Shown here piece by piece: positions 44,258-56,340 of a DNA stretch of 64,000 nt. The DNA is taken from the NCBI GenBank assembly GCA_025331445.1, contig JAIWNE010000073.1, positions 1 through 64,000 on the forward strand, read 5' to 3'. The translations under genes were made by a program, and so were the position numbers. A model generated the notes under the pieces. The model was not told where the DNA came from. It searched no databases and was given only the letters and a program-made list of their open reading frames with translations. This DNA is from Blakeslea trispora (Eukaryota > Mucoromycota > Mucoromycetes > Mucorales > Choanephoraceae). Each line of letters starts with the position of its first letter. Position 1 is the stretch's first letter.

Positions 44258-45859
44258 ATTGTTCTATTTCTACAATTGATTACCTGACACACATACAAAC
44301 CCTTGAAATTATTATGGAGACATTATCATCTCTCATTGAATTAACTAAAACATCCGGATTGCATCTTCAGCTTGTGATAACAGTCTGTTATTACTTCAAC
44401 CCATTGAAAACAATACTTTTACTCTCAAAATAACAACATCTAGCCGGATTTACATTTGATTTACTAGAGATCAATCCCAGGAATGACAAAATGGAACTAA
44501 GAAGTAAAGCTACCAGTGAAGTTAGCAGTTTAAGTCAAAGGGAGATGCTATCATTGTTGACATCTTTTCCGGTGAGAGAATCAATTCAAGTTACATATCA
44601 GCAGCACTTTGGATGATTAAAGGTTTTTTAGAGAGTATCATGTTTTTTGAAAGACAAGCATCTATGAGGTGGATTGTATTATAGCTAGTTGGATTTTTTT
44701 TTTATCATTGAGGAAATGAAAACGTATTATGATGGGTCTATCTGAAAAGCGAGACTTAGATTGTTGCTAGCTTTGACCAAAAATGTTGGTGATTGTTGCT
44801 GATATACTCATTTCGATAAACATATATAACAATCGTTTGCCTTGATAAAAGAAAGGGAATAAATCACTCTTTTAGAGTTTACAATTGATCCTTCTGTTCT
44901 TCTTATATGCCTTCACAACTAGGCATTCAATATCACTATTAAGTCCAATATCAACTTCAAAGCATTTAAAGTTGTTTGTTTACACAGTTGATTTGTCTAG
45001 TCTCAAGTTTGGATTCCAATGTTTAAGACCAACAGCTCTTAAAAGAGATAATAAAACATTTCATCCTTATTAAGTGAGAGTCATCAGCAGAAGATAAAAT
45101 AGCGATTTGGTAGGAAATGTAGTTGTCTCTCGCTTTTTATTTTCTTTTTTCTTTTAACTACCTTTTAGTTTGCAAATATTCCTTTCTTCCTTTTCAGACT
45201 TTTCTTAAGGTTATCACTCCTAGTCTCACACCTACATCAAACTTCTCCATCTTGTCTATGCTTAAGTTATACCCATGAATGGCAACTTTAGTTAGTCCAT
45301 CCTATACAATCTCACTTTATACAGAGATGATAGCAGTTTTTTTATTTAACTTTTAGAATCTCTGTTATTCATTTTGCCAGTCATTATTTGACTTAAAGAC
45401 ACTTACAGCAATAACGGGTTCTTCTTCATGTGCTCATGTTGCTTTTGAGATGGTGATGAGAGATCTCAAGATCGACATTCAGTCACGATCGTAGCTTTCT
45501 TGTACCACTATCTTAGAAATTAAAATTATGAATAGCAAACACCTTCTCTCAACCTTAATATTTTATTTCACCACCTTTTCATACACTTCATTAGCTTTTT
45601 AAACCTTGTTATAATTACACAAAAATTAAAAATTGGCTCCTTAACCTTTGGCTTTATAAATTTAATGGCTTATGCTTCTTTTTCTTCTCTTCTAGCCTGC
45701 CACTATTTTTCCACAATATATCTGAGTTTATCTGAAGAAATTACCTTCCTTTTACTTCCTCTTTATCTTTTAAATAAATTTGCATAAATACTCTCTATTT
45801 TTTGCACAGATTGTTTCACCTCACTTGGCCAATCCCCTCATTTACCATTTTTGTACATA

Positions 45860-47755
45860 CAGTGACCCGCAAAACTGTTCAAAAAGATTTTTTTTTTACT
45901 TTGAACCTTAAAATGAGTAGGGTAGTTGAGGTTTAAATGAAGTGAGGATTAGAGTCACGAGAAAATAAAAGATAACTTTCTATTATTATTCTGTGCAAAA
46001 AGATAATGTTCTTTATTTCTTAAGGAAGTTGATATTTATATAATTTCTAACTATGATGAGGAAATTTCTAGAAGTTGAAATGGAGCTAAATAGTCTTCGC
46101 TAGAAATTGCTAGAGAACTCAGGAAAGTACAGATTTAAGGACCGATCACGTTGCTACTCGCAACAACCTTATGATCGGGTATTCAAACACATTTAAAACC
46201 CCTTTTGTCATACCTTGTTAGAAAGCCTCAGTAATTTACTATATGATGACCAGGTTGCACAATGATTAATTGACCTTGAAATGAATACCACTATTTTAAA
46301 AAAAAAGTCTTTTTGAACAGTTTTGCGTGTGTCCGAGAAAAATTATAACCAAGGGAGGGGGGCTAGTATTTGAAATTATTTTGACGCGTAATTGCTTTTT
46401 TTCTTCTTCTCTTCACTTTTTTAAAGGTTTGTGTAAATTTTGGCTGGATTTGTCAGACCAATTTAATCGACATTGCTCCATCTAGTTACATCTACTTGAC
46501 ATCTACCAACATGCCCAAACACATCAGCAATGACAAACGAAATGACGCGAAAGCTATGCTTTCCAAAGGCAAAAATGTTCGCGAAGTAGCGCGTCAGCTT
46601 GGTATCAGTCAAGGTACCGTTTCAAACATTCGTGGTGAGAGGAACTTGGAGATTCCTCAACATGCGGGTGGCCGACCAGGTAAGATTAGCAAGAATCTCG
46701 GTCTCAAGTTACTTCAAGGTCTTTCTACTGGCGTTTTCAAGACCGCAAAAGATGCGCAGCGATTCTTATCTGATCAACAAGTTGTTGTTTCTGAGGATAC
46801 CGTGCTTAGGTCTCTCAAAAGCGCCAAAATGACAGCTATTCATAAGCCAAAGGTCCTTCCTCTAACACCTAAGCGTATGAAAGACCGCTTGGAATGGGCC
46901 GAGACTCACAGAAGTTGAACTATCAACGATTGGAGGTCTGTGATGTTCTCCGATGCGACCAAAATCAACAGAATTGGCTCGGATGGTGCTCAATAGGTTT
47001 GGAAAGCCGATGATAAGGAGTTGAAAGCGTTTCAGCTTGACCATCTCTACAAGCATGGAGGTGGTTTCATCATGCTTTGGGGCTGCTTTTGTTGGAAAGG
47101 TCCAGGCTTTCTTGCGAAGATCAATGGCAAGATGGACTCTGAGTTGTACACTCAAATCATAGACGATGAGTTGGTCAGATCGCTAGAATTCTATGGTTAT
47201 ACTGAGGATGACGCCATATTTCAGCATGATAATGACCCCAAGCATACTTCCAAGCATACCAAACGTCATTTCAAGGATTGCAACATTCAAGTTCTCGACT
47301 GGCCGTCCTTCTCGCCCGACTTGAATCCTATTGAGAACCTTTGGAGTATAGTCAAAAGACGTTTAACTGCCTTTGACAATGCTCCAGGCTCTATTGCTGA
47401 GTTATTTGATCGTGTAACTCAAATTTGGAACAATATTGATCCTGAAACATGCAACAATCTTGTTGAAAGCATGCCTAATAGAATAGCTGATCTTATTGCC
47501 GCTAAAGGTGGTCAAATCCCCTATTAATAAAAATATAATGCACACCCGCAAAACTGTTCAAAAAGACTTTTTTTTTTAAAATAGTGGTATTCATTTCAAG
47601 GTCAACCAATCATTGTGCAACCTGTCCATCATATAGGAAATTACTGAGGCTTTCTAACAAGGTATGACAAAAGGGGTTTTAAATATGTTTGAATACCCGA
47701 TCATAAGGTTCAAAGTAAAAAAAAAATTCTTTTTGAACAGTTATGCGGGTCACTG
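45860..47755 (+). mobile_element. Tc1-like element, DD34E, TIR interrupted
   Basis: Ends are CAGTGACCCGCAAAACTGTT (left) and, on the complement, CAGTGACCCGCATAACTGTT, flanked by TA (45858-59, 47756-57). L shows the empty TA at 6857-6858. The right TIR is about 215 bp. The left TIR matches it at 45860-45909 and again from about 46166 to 46335; the 255 bp between is extra sequence bracketed by AACCTT. Secondary ends (GAACAGTTTTGCG) lie at both inner TIR boundaries. Confidence 0.93.
46511..47527 (+). pseudogene. Tc1 transposase with two Trp-type stops
   Basis: A 338-codon frame from ATG 46511 (MPKHISNDKRNDAKAML) with a paired-like HTH (NVREVARQLGISQGTVSNI) and an AT-hook-like GGRPGK. The DDE core is MFSDATKI (Asp), FQHDNDPKHTS (Asp), then SPDLNPIENLW (Glu), with 34 residues between the last two. 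It ends LIAAKGGQIPY. There are no frameshifts. The only lesions are TGA at 46916-46918 (HRS*TIND, family Trp) and TAG at 46994-46996 (GAQ*VWK, usually Tyr or Trp). Full family length. Possibly a recently inactivated copy. Confidence 0.93.
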
Positions 47756-48117
47756 TATTTTTTGCATAAAATCTGAAATTGAACCCCCCCATTTGATTGT
47801 CTCTTCATTTTCAGTGCTATTTTTTTCCCTTTTCAGCCAAATCTCTTTCTCACAGATTATTTTCTAAGTCTTTTTACTTATTTTAAGGCCTTTGATATGT
47901 AAAAAAAACCAAAATCAACTCATCTCCTCGGATCAGTTTCAAACTTGAAAACTAACCTCCCATTGCCCTCTATAGCACACTTCCACAGAATAAACCTTCC
48001 CTTTCATCATTCATTCTCTCTGTATAGCTAACCCCTAAAAGCAAAGCAAGTTTAATCTCACTTGTTTTATCCTAGACTCAATTACTGGGTTTTTAAAAAC
48101 TCCTCTGCGCTGTGGTG

Positions 48118-50815
48118 AAGCTGTTCACGCCTGACCCATTGACCTCAGTGCTGTCAAATCTCCTTTGGAGGCTATACCTCAATCTAGCATTTTTCCCTCT
48201 GAAGAAACTTCTCTTCTAACTGGGAGTATTATCTTTGACGACATCCTGGATGCTTTCTCTCGTTCTTCCCAACAAAGCGGTTCTGTTTAAGACGGCTTGC
48301 CTCACACAGTTGTTAAGTTAATTGTTCTCCATCCAGATTGCAGGGATATTGTCGTCTAAGTGTATAATGATGCACTCCTGCGCGGGATTTTCACTCCTTC
48401 CTGGCTGTCCACTTTTGTCTGTCTGTTGCCAAAAAAGGGTGACTTATCCTACTTGCACAATTGGCGCCCTATCTCCTTGATCAACACAGATGCCAAAGTC
48501 TTCACCAGAATTGCAAACTCTCGTTTTCTGTTGGTGACTCACCGCATGATCAATCCATGCCAATCTGGTTTTGTTCGTGTCCGCTTTATCGCTGATAATG
48601 AGTTGTTGATGAAGCTTGTGATGAAATATGCACTTACCTCTAGTTCCTCTGCTATTGTTCTACTCTTGGATCAAGAAAAAGCATACGATCGGGTTCACCC
48701 CTTGTATTTGCAACTTGTTCTTGAGCGTTTTGGATTCTCCATGTCAACAGTCCGAAGCATCACTCCTATTTACTTTTTTACCCAATTATCCTCAATATTA
48801 ATAAATTTTTGTCTATACCTGTCCTTCAACGTCGCGGATTACGACAGAGTGATCCTCTCTCCCCCATCCTTTTAATCTGGCTTTTAAACCTCTTTTGCGG
48901 TCCATTCTCTGCCAAGCTTCTTTGTCCGGTATTTCCATTCCAGGGCCTCTTACGCCAGCTCCCTGCTTGTAAGCGGGTCCAGTCAAACTGCTGGTCTATG
49001 CTGATGACATTGCATGCTATCTCTAAGACACCATGGAGCTACAAAGTCTTCTTGATCTGCTATCCGTGTATTCTAAGGCATCCAATGCCTTAGTTAATTA
49101 TTATAAAACTCAGGCCCTCTCTCTGTCTGGTTTTTGACGGAGCTTTGCTCGTCACTGGTCCTCTGCCCTCTTGCAACATAACATCGTTCAATGGCATGAC
49201 TCCTCCTTAATTGCGCCTGTCACTTATTTGGGCTACCCCCTTTTTACCAACACCTCGCAGTGAGATTATTTTCTCTCCAACATGTTGGACAAAATTCGTA
49301 CGGTCTGTAACGTTCATACTGGCTGGTTTCTATCAGTACGGGGTCCAGTTACGGTCCTTAACTCTTTGATCTTGTCCAAGCTTTGGCATGTCCTTTGTGC
49401 GGTCTCTGTACCAATGTCCTTCTTTGAGACTCTTCGCTCAATCATTCCAGCTTTTGTCTCTCACCGGATATTCTCGAGGATCAGCTTCTCCACCAAGTGC
49501 TTTTTTTGATTACAAGGAGGCCTTGGATTGCTTCACCCTCATCACCAACAAGGTGCTCTTCAGCTGAGATGGCTTGTTCCTCTCATGTCTGACTTCCGAG
49601 TGAACCTCTCTTCTTCCTCCTTCTCGATTGATCCAGTTTCCTCTGCTGCATTCTCCATTGTACTGCCTCAAGTGTTCAATCACCTCTTTCACCGATCTCC
49701 TGCTCTCCCAGACTTTCGGTTGTTTTTCTTGTTTCCGGATCTGCGTACGAGGTCACTGAACAATCTCATCGGCTGTCTCTCGTTGATCTTTTGCGCCATA
49801 GATCTCCTACTACACCACTTTTCGCCTGTTGTTGCTTCTGCTATCACCTGCCTTTCCTTGCCTATATCCTCTGTGGTTACTCCTTCGACCTTGGACAACG
49901 TCTCTCATCGGATTCGCTCCATTTCTGTATCTTGTCTCTACCAACTTCGTCCGGAGAACTCTTTCTGTCTTCGGCCAAATGCTAGGCGTTAGGACTAGGG
50001 ACGTTTTTCCACCATATGCAAGTGATTTCATCGTCTGATCAGTACTGATACTGTCAAATTCCTCGAGTTTTTCGTCAGGGCGTTTATACCACCACAGCTT
50101 GCGAGATTAGATCGCACGGCCTTCGAGCCAGTTTCTAATCATCAATCCTTTGACTTGGCCCCTTTCCTCTCCAAGCTTCATCTGGATTTGCCATCCCATC
50201 TCTCTCTGCTTACCCGGAAACGGTTTCGCACGCTATGTTCCGCTCAACCAACAACTCCCATCCCCTCTCTTCTAAGCTTAACTGCTCGCCAATGGACCCT
50301 CTTCTGGTCATTCCCTTTATCGCAGGCTTGTCGTACAGTATGGTTTCGTATTCTCCACAAAAAAATTCCTACTCTACAAACCGTGCACAATTGGCTTCCT
50401 GTGCCCTTTCCCTCTTGGACTTGCCCTCTTTGCCAACTTGCAGTCAAAACATTTGACCATTTTCTCTTCGCATGCCCTCTAAAACTGTCGTTATGACAAT
50501 TAGTACGGGATACTTTCTTTGTTGGTCGTGTTGATCTAGCCACGGATGCTTTGCCATTTTGTCAGTCAGTCCTGTCACTCTCTTTCCCACCACTGCTGCC
50601 ATCGTTCTCCACTTCTAATCCCTCGGTTATTATAGGCTTCACCCTTCTTTACCTTTGGTGCGCTCACTAGAAGTTCGTCTTTTATAAAGTGTCTCTCACC
50701 ACCCCTACAGCTTTTAGCCTTCTGCTTTCGAGTATACACCAACACACTCAGGAATCGCTTCTTTAAAAGGGCATTCCTCATCGCCCACTACCATTCTTTG
50801 AAGTAAACAGTCTGC
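48118..50815 (+). pseudogene. LINE reverse transcriptase remnant (Tad/L1-like)
   Basis: A non-LTR retrotransposon ORF2 fragment, 5'-truncated, starting at the edge of element R. RT motifs in order across several frames: LLPKKGDLSYLHNWRPISLI, CQSGFV, VLLLDQEKAYDRVHPLYL (catalytic Asp), RRGLRQSDPLSP, and LLVYADDIACYL with the YADD box near 48990-49010. A zinc-finger region near the end (WFRILHKKIPTLQTVHNWLP ... CPLCQ ... FDHFLFACPLK, 50335-50490) is the zf-RVT signature. Many frameshifts and stops, and no endonuclease part here. A poly-A-rich or tailed 3' end is not clear (T-rich at 50820). The missing 5' part may have been removed by truncated reverse transcription or displaced by R. Confidence 0.88.
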
Positions 50816-50938
50816 TTTAATTTTTCTTTTATTATTTTTTTAAATTGTACATAACATAACCGAATAGAAAACACAAAACCCTCAACCAAAACATTTTAAA
50901 ATTACGAAAACCCGAAAACATAGTTGTGACTTGCCATG

Positions 50939-51207
50939 TGTGACGGTTTTCAGACAATTCTAGCCAACGCCTTCTTTACGCCCTCTCAAACCAGCAGACA
51001 GTAATCAACGCCTATATGTCAACAAAAGAACTTATAGAAGTTCTTTTGTCAGTTTTCCCTTCTTATTAGTTTATCCGCATCATCTATCTTTCTAATATAA
51101 ATAGCTTCATATCTCTAACAAAATAAACGACATTCAATTATCTACTTAAAACTACTTTCTATATTCTTGATTCCCATTCAAACTCAGTTCCAGCCACACA
51201 CGTAACA
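50939..51207 (+). repeat. gypsy-2 5' LTR
   Basis: 269 bp with a TATA-like TATAAATA at 51096-51103. Confidence 0.95.
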
Positions 51208-51236
51208 TTGGTGGAAAAGCCTAAGATCCTCTATAT

Positions 51237-52658
51237 ATGTCTGACCATAATCCTACTCTTGATCTTGTTGATACGCTGTCCCCCGGTGACCTTCGTGGGG
51301 CAAATTTTGCATCTCCTTTGCCTCCTCCTCCTCCGGTTTTTGGCCTTGGTCTTGTTACTCCCTCTCTAGGGTCTCGTTCTCTGTTCACCCCTTCTATGGA
51401 TCCGCCCGCTGTTGACCCTGATACTGCTGCCCTCCGGTCCTATTTCGAACTCCTCAAGTCCAAGTACCAGGAACTTCTTTCATATATCCTGACGGGAAGG
51501 GGGGAGCGACAGGTTTGAATTGGCCAGTTACAAGAGAGACTGAACCTTTACGGAACACTCTTCCCTAGTATGTCTCCTGCTCAACAGGCTATGTTTGCCC
51601 CTACAGTTCAAGAAACAGATATGACTCTTCAACAACTATCAAACGAAACTGCCCTATTCAATCAGATGGTTGAACCTGAGAAAGAGTGGATCCGAAGGGA
51701 AGTAGAGAAGCTAGCCCAATAATATGAAAATGATGTCAAGATTCTCATTGATGACTATGACTGGCCTAACATGGAAGATTGCCAAAGACTGGGACTCTCA
51801 GGACGAGTCATCAAGATGCTACCAGGACAATAGGAAACAGCCACGTACCTAGATGACAAGAGTACTTTGGTGTTGGAAGAGATAAAGCAGTTGATCAAAA
51901 TACAAACTAAATCTGCAAATATGGGTAACACAAGTAACATGAATCATGATGAGACATGGATGAAGCTAGGTTTAGGTCCTAGGATAGCCCAGTTCGAATC
52001 CAAGGCAGATGGAGACAGCGAATACGCTAGAAATTGGCTAGCAAATTATGATTGGTATTGCAACTCTCTCAAGTGTTCTGAAGAAATGAAATTACGGGAT
52101 ATGGCAATGCGATTGGAAGGGACCGCCTTTACATGGTTTACAAGTCCACCTAAGCCAACTCAAGAATTCTGGAAGGACTTCTCTGTTGCTTTCTTGGCGA
52201 TGTACGCTGGAGGATTGACGCCCATTGGGTCTGCTTTGAAGGCTCTTAAAGTGTTTCAGAAAGATCACAGATCGATGCATGATTTTGGCACTGAATTGAC
52301 ATCCTTATTACATCGTGCTAACATCTATCAGTTTCATTTGCAGGTCGAATATCTTATTGCCAAGTTACCGCCTAAGATTGCTGAAGCATTAGTATATCAA
52401 GACCCGAAGAATTTGGAAGTTGCACTTAGTCTTTGTACACGGTTAGAAAATCCATTGAATCAGATGGAAAAACTCAAGGCCGCATCCTTTACGCATCGAT
52501 CAACAGAACCGAACAACATATATCAAGAACAGAATTATCAACAAAGACAAGCCAACCGTTACCAATACCACCAAAACAAAGACAGAGACCAGGATCGAGA
52601 CAGTAAAGATAACAAGAGAGAGACTCGAAGATGCTTCAAATGCGATTGAGTAGGACAT
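51237..52658 (+). pseudogene. gag: gypsy-2 Gag region
   Basis: Starts MSDHNPTLDLVDTLSPGDLR at ATG 51237. Pro-rich start, a helical stretch, then a retrotransposon-type capsid domain (about 51950-52430: ARNWLANYDWYCNSLKCSEE; WKDFSVAFLAMY), a Gln/Asn/Arg-rich linker and a CCHC zinc knuckle (CFKCD*VGHLKKDC) whose middle position is a TGA at 52647-52649. Other in-frame stops: TGA 51516-51518, TAA 51720-51722, TAG 51831-51833. There are no frameshifts. Each stop is one C-to-T change away from a plausible sense codon (CGA, CAA, CAG, CGA). Gag and Pol share a frame, unlike gypsy-1. Confidence 0.88.
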
Positions 52659-54565
52659 TTGAAAAAAGATTGTCGAGCCCCAAACACAAAACAGAATATG
52701 CAAGCACTCGACACCGATGAAACCAGCGACGATGATGACGATATCTTCTCTCAATTCATTCAGAACAACCAAGAGATCAACAAGCAGGAAAACAGTAAGA
52801 CCGTCAGCCGCATCAGGTTTACCGTTTCCTCCGAGGAAGTACAACAAGAAAAGCCGCTCAAAATACTGGTAGACACTGGATCCACGATATCTAGTATTAC
52901 ACAAGGACTAGCTCAACAATTACAATTGGAAAAACTTGCCTGCCAACCCAACATTATCCAACACGGAAATGGAACAACACAGCTCACTAAAGAAAAGACC
53001 ATACTCAGCCCAAAATTCAACAACGATTGGACAACAAGAATGTACGCCTTTGTAGTACAGCAACAAAACGAAGACATCAGCCTCGGCATGGATTGGATGA
53101 CAGATGAAGACATATACTTACACCCAAAAACACAATCAGTCTTCAAAAAGGAACAAACCACCAACACTCAGGACAGTATCTTCCGGACAACTGACTTGAT
53201 AAAGACCCCTCGGGGCAAGATCGCACACTGGATCATGAAACTCCAATCATATCAATTTGCTGTCGTTTATAGAAAAGGTACTCTCAACAAAGACGTCGAT
53301 GCACTTAGCCGTATGACGCAGAACTCACAAACACACATTCCATCTGAATTTGAGTTCCGTGCCGCTCAACTATGCGACCCCTTTATCCGTCTCCAATTGA
53401 AGAAGGGGATAGAGCACCCATTTGTATGGCGCAATAATGTTGATGGTCGAGTTATGGCAGAAGGAGAAATCAAGCCTGTGGTCCCTAGAACACTGATACC
53501 TTTGGTGCTTACAAGATCTCACGATCATGATGCGGCGGGACACTTCGGTATTGCAAGAACCCTGGGAAAGACAAAACAGATAGGATGGTGGCCCAACATG
53601 AAGACTGACGTAGACATCTGGGTCAAATACTGCCAAGGATGTCAACCAAAAAAGGTGCGCACCTTCTCAACCAACCCCCCACTCAAACCAATTCTACCTA
53701 CAAGAATTAGGAAAATCTGGGCTTCTAACTGTGCAACAATGACTCCAAGCAAGCGAGGAAATCGGTACCTTATCGTTTTTATGGAATACCTTAGCAAGTG
53801 GTCCGTTACTGCCGCCGTCCCGACATTGGATGCTGACCAGGTTATTCAAGTTCTCCTATATGACATTGCGTTGAAGCTACAAATACCGGAGCGACTCATT
53901 ACCGACAACGGAACCAACTACATCAGTCAAGCAATGGAACAAGTCTGTAGACGTCTAGGAATCAAGCGATCTCTCACTTCGGCAGAAGCTCCTCAAACTG
54001 ACGGATTAGTCGAACGACTGAACAGAACCATTAACACAAGTATAGCTATTTGTGCCGACAAAGATCCGCTCAACTGGGATGAACACCTGCCCTTTGTCAC
54101 TTTTGCGTATAACACGGCCACTCAAGAAAGCACTGGATATTCTCCTTTTGAAATTTATTTTGGAGTTATGCCTCGCCTGCCTCTACTCCCAGATCTCTCA
54201 GAACCCGCCGCTCATACTTCGGAAAAGTGGGTTGCTTATCTCAATAACCACTTGCCCCTCATTCAAGAAACTGCGATTGAAAACATCGAAAAACAAAAGC
54301 GACGCTACAACAAAGGAAACCGTGTCAAGTACGATTATAAAGAAGGTGATCTGGTAGCCAGAAAAAACTTGGTGAAGACAGGCTCTCCAAAGGAACGATG
54401 GCTAGCCCGTACGGCGTCTTAGGCCTCAATAACGCTGAAGGCACATCTTTCAAGATACTTAAAGTTGGAGAACCAATACACTACGCTACCACTGCCAACG
54501 CCAGACACTTACAACCATGGAATGACCAAGGCTCTCGTGAGGACCTCATTGCAAAACGGGGGATA
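52659..54565 (+). pseudogene. pol: gypsy-2 Pol: protease + RNase H tail + integrase, RT absent
   Basis: In frame with Gag. Protease at about 52860-53110 (ILVDTGSTISS ... LGMDWM). The sequence then passes at about 53165-53195 straight into the very end of RNase H (GKIAHWIMKLQSYQFAVVYR, NKDVDALSR); the YxDD RT and the RNase H active site are missing. Integrase is long: HHCC-like H...H...CQGCQ, first Asp position weak (IWASNCATMTPSKRGNRYLI), LITDNGTNYIS, DGLVERLNRT. ORF ends at 54422; a 1-nt shift near 54400 leads to the conserved continuation (PYGVLGLNNAEGTSF) ending at the 3' LTR. Cannot copy itself; could be mobilised in trans. Confidence 0.9.
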
Positions 54566-54566
54566 A

Positions 54567-54835
54567 TGTGACGGTTCTCAGACAATTCTAGCCAACGCCT
54601 TCTTTACGCCCTCTCAAACCAGCAGACAGTAATCAACGCCTATATGTCAACAAAAGAACTTATAGAAGTTCTTTTGTCAGTTTTCCCTTCTTATTAGTTT
54701 ATCCGCATCATCTATCTTTCTAATATAAATAGCTTCATATCTCTAACAAAATAAACGACATTCAATTATCTACTTAAAACTACTTTCTATATTCTTGATT
54801 CCCATTCAAACTCAGTTCCAGTCACACACGTAACA
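54567..54835 (+). repeat. gypsy-2 3' LTR
   Basis: 269 bp, two differences from the 5' LTR seen (C for T at about 54576; T for C near 54822). Confidence 0.95.
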
Positions 54836-54908
54836 CCATGTAAGCACTTATTAAATTGTGCCTTATTGCCCCTAAAGAAAATTTGCATACTTTTCTTCAC
54901 TTTTTAAA

Positions 54909-56340
54909 AATGACTACAATGGATATTTCAGAGAAGTTCATACACTGTTTCAACTTTATGAACGAGATTTCCAGATACGATCTTATGGAGGTAGAGCATC
55001 AGGTTGGCAACATTGGCGAGACAGTAAATCTCGAGTAGCACTACTGGGGAAACAGTAAGCCTGATTAAAAAAAAGCAAGAACAAAGCCTGAAAAAGTTGT
55101 TGAACCTTGCAGTTTATGAGACAGCTCGGAATGAGGAGAACAAGAAGCAACAAACCAAGAACAGTGAGCCTAACGAGCCAACTATTGAATCTGTAAGCAA
55201 AGAAGATAAGTAAAAAAGAAAAGCGAAGCGAAAGTCAAAGGTCCATACAGATCGTACGCCTTTGAACCGATCCAGGGACTATTGGATTTCGTCATTGAAC
55301 AAGGCCTTTCAGCACGTAAGGCTGAACTTATTGTAGAAATATCTAAAAGTACAGCCCAGCATTATGTCAGGCAGTACAAAGAGGACAATGAAAAGTGTCT
55401 TTCTGGCCAAAAAAAGCAGGGTGCTCCATCAAAGAAACTTGAGCCGGGTTATACAGACTTTCTTTGCAGTTACTTTGACAAGAAGCCTGAAGCAGTACTT
55501 TAGCAAGCAAGGGGTGCATTGCTTGAAGAGTTTCCTTCTATTCAATCGCTTAACCTGTCAAGTCTTCCTAGCTATCTTGTCCGTCATGCTGCATTGGCAC
55601 TTAAAACCTGAAGCTAGTTGTAGAGGCAAGAACGGCTCAAAGAACTTTAAAGTTGAGAAGAGAGAAAGTTTTGGAGTGGTTAGGTGATAGCATTATGCAT
55701 TGGAGTCAAAACTGCGTTTTTATTGATGGGGCCGTCTTTAACATGCATATTCGCAAGAATTTCAGTCGTTCTAAGAAGGGTATGTCAGTGAAAGCAGTTG
55801 CGCCTTCAAACAGAAGAGTCACAGCTACAATCATTAGGGTAATTTGCGAGAAAGATGTTGTTGACCTCACACTTCGTGAGCAAAAGAAGAACAGCGGAAC
55901 TAAGATCGAAAGAGGGAGAGTGGAAAGGCTAATGAGGTTGAGGCTGAATGCTCGAGTAGGCACTCGAAGTGAACACTTCATGAATTATTGAACTTCCCTA
56001 TGGATACTTTAGATTTGTTCCAATTGCAAGATCGTTATCTTCTTATGGATAACGTTGCAATTCATAACGTTGAAAAAATTCAGCAATTAGTAGCGTTAAG
56101 AGGCTATAAGGCTACGTATTTTTCTCCTTACTCGCCTTTTTTAAGTCCAATTGAGTTGTTCTAGTCGAAAATAAAAGCTAATAGTTGAAGAGACTGCCTT
56201 AGTGCTGACGACAACCCCAGCCTTTGAATAACTGAAGCTGCCAAGAAGGTTACTTCTCAAGACTGCATAAACTGGATTAGCCATTCGCAGTTGTTCTTTG
56301 ACAGATGCTTGGCCCTCGAGCCAATACTCTAAGTACGCAA
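54909..56340 (+). pseudogene. IS630/Tc1-type DDE transposase, heavily decayed
   Basis: Same family as the element A transposase. A short acidic start (MTTMDISEKFIHCFNFMNEI) and then a broken linker lead to a helix-turn-helix at about 55270-55400 (GLSARKAELIVEISKSTAQH). The core is FIDGAVFN (first Asp kept, following Glu lost), LLMDNVAIHN (second Asp) and SPFLSPIELF (Glu kept), interrupted by stops at 55501, about 55609, 55989 and about 56161, plus frame changes. TIRs were not found. The gypsy-2 element inserted just upstream, at CCATG. Confidence 0.8.

Larger units (their letters stand above)
37701..48117 (-). mobile_element. Element R: inverse, diverged copy of element L
   Basis: Aligns in reverse to L: 37870-37920 to about 19600-19650, 38280 to 19240, 39610 to 17860, 40650 to 16830, 41040 to 9130, 44500 to 8200, 45800 to 6880. 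The outer end at 48117 is the same CACCACAGCGCAGAGG terminus. The other terminus is not seen; R probably continues left of element A (31037 and below) and has been lost or cut there. Later insertions: element A, MULE-2 and the Tc1 element. A short frame is open in both copies (R minus 38607-38798, L plus 18651-19040: SLPHxQEMLFIRLFSFHYY), without a known domain. No transposase recognised. Confidence 0.85.
50939..54835 (+). mobile_element. Internally deleted Ty3/gypsy-like element (gypsy-2)
   Basis: 3897 bp. The LTRs are 269 bp each (50939-51207, 54567-54835; TGTGAC...GTAACA) and differ at only two places seen. The TSD is CCATG (50934-50938, 54836-54840). A possible primer-binding site is TGGTGGAAAAGCC at about 51209. 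The polypurine tract AAACGGGGGAT precedes the 3' LTR. Gag and Pol lie in one frame (51237-54422) with four stops. RT and most of RNase H are missing. Inserted upstream of the IS630-like pseudogene. Confidence 0.96.

Noticed and set aside
6497..48117. L and R as arms of a single giant inverted duplication
   Set aside because: L is inserted in a Helitron with its own TSD while R borders a LINE; they share element termini but not flanks, so they are two insertions.
51237..54422. Stop-codon reassignment to explain in-frame stops
   Set aside because: All three stop codons occur and the same codons end intact ORFs nearby; mutation is simpler.
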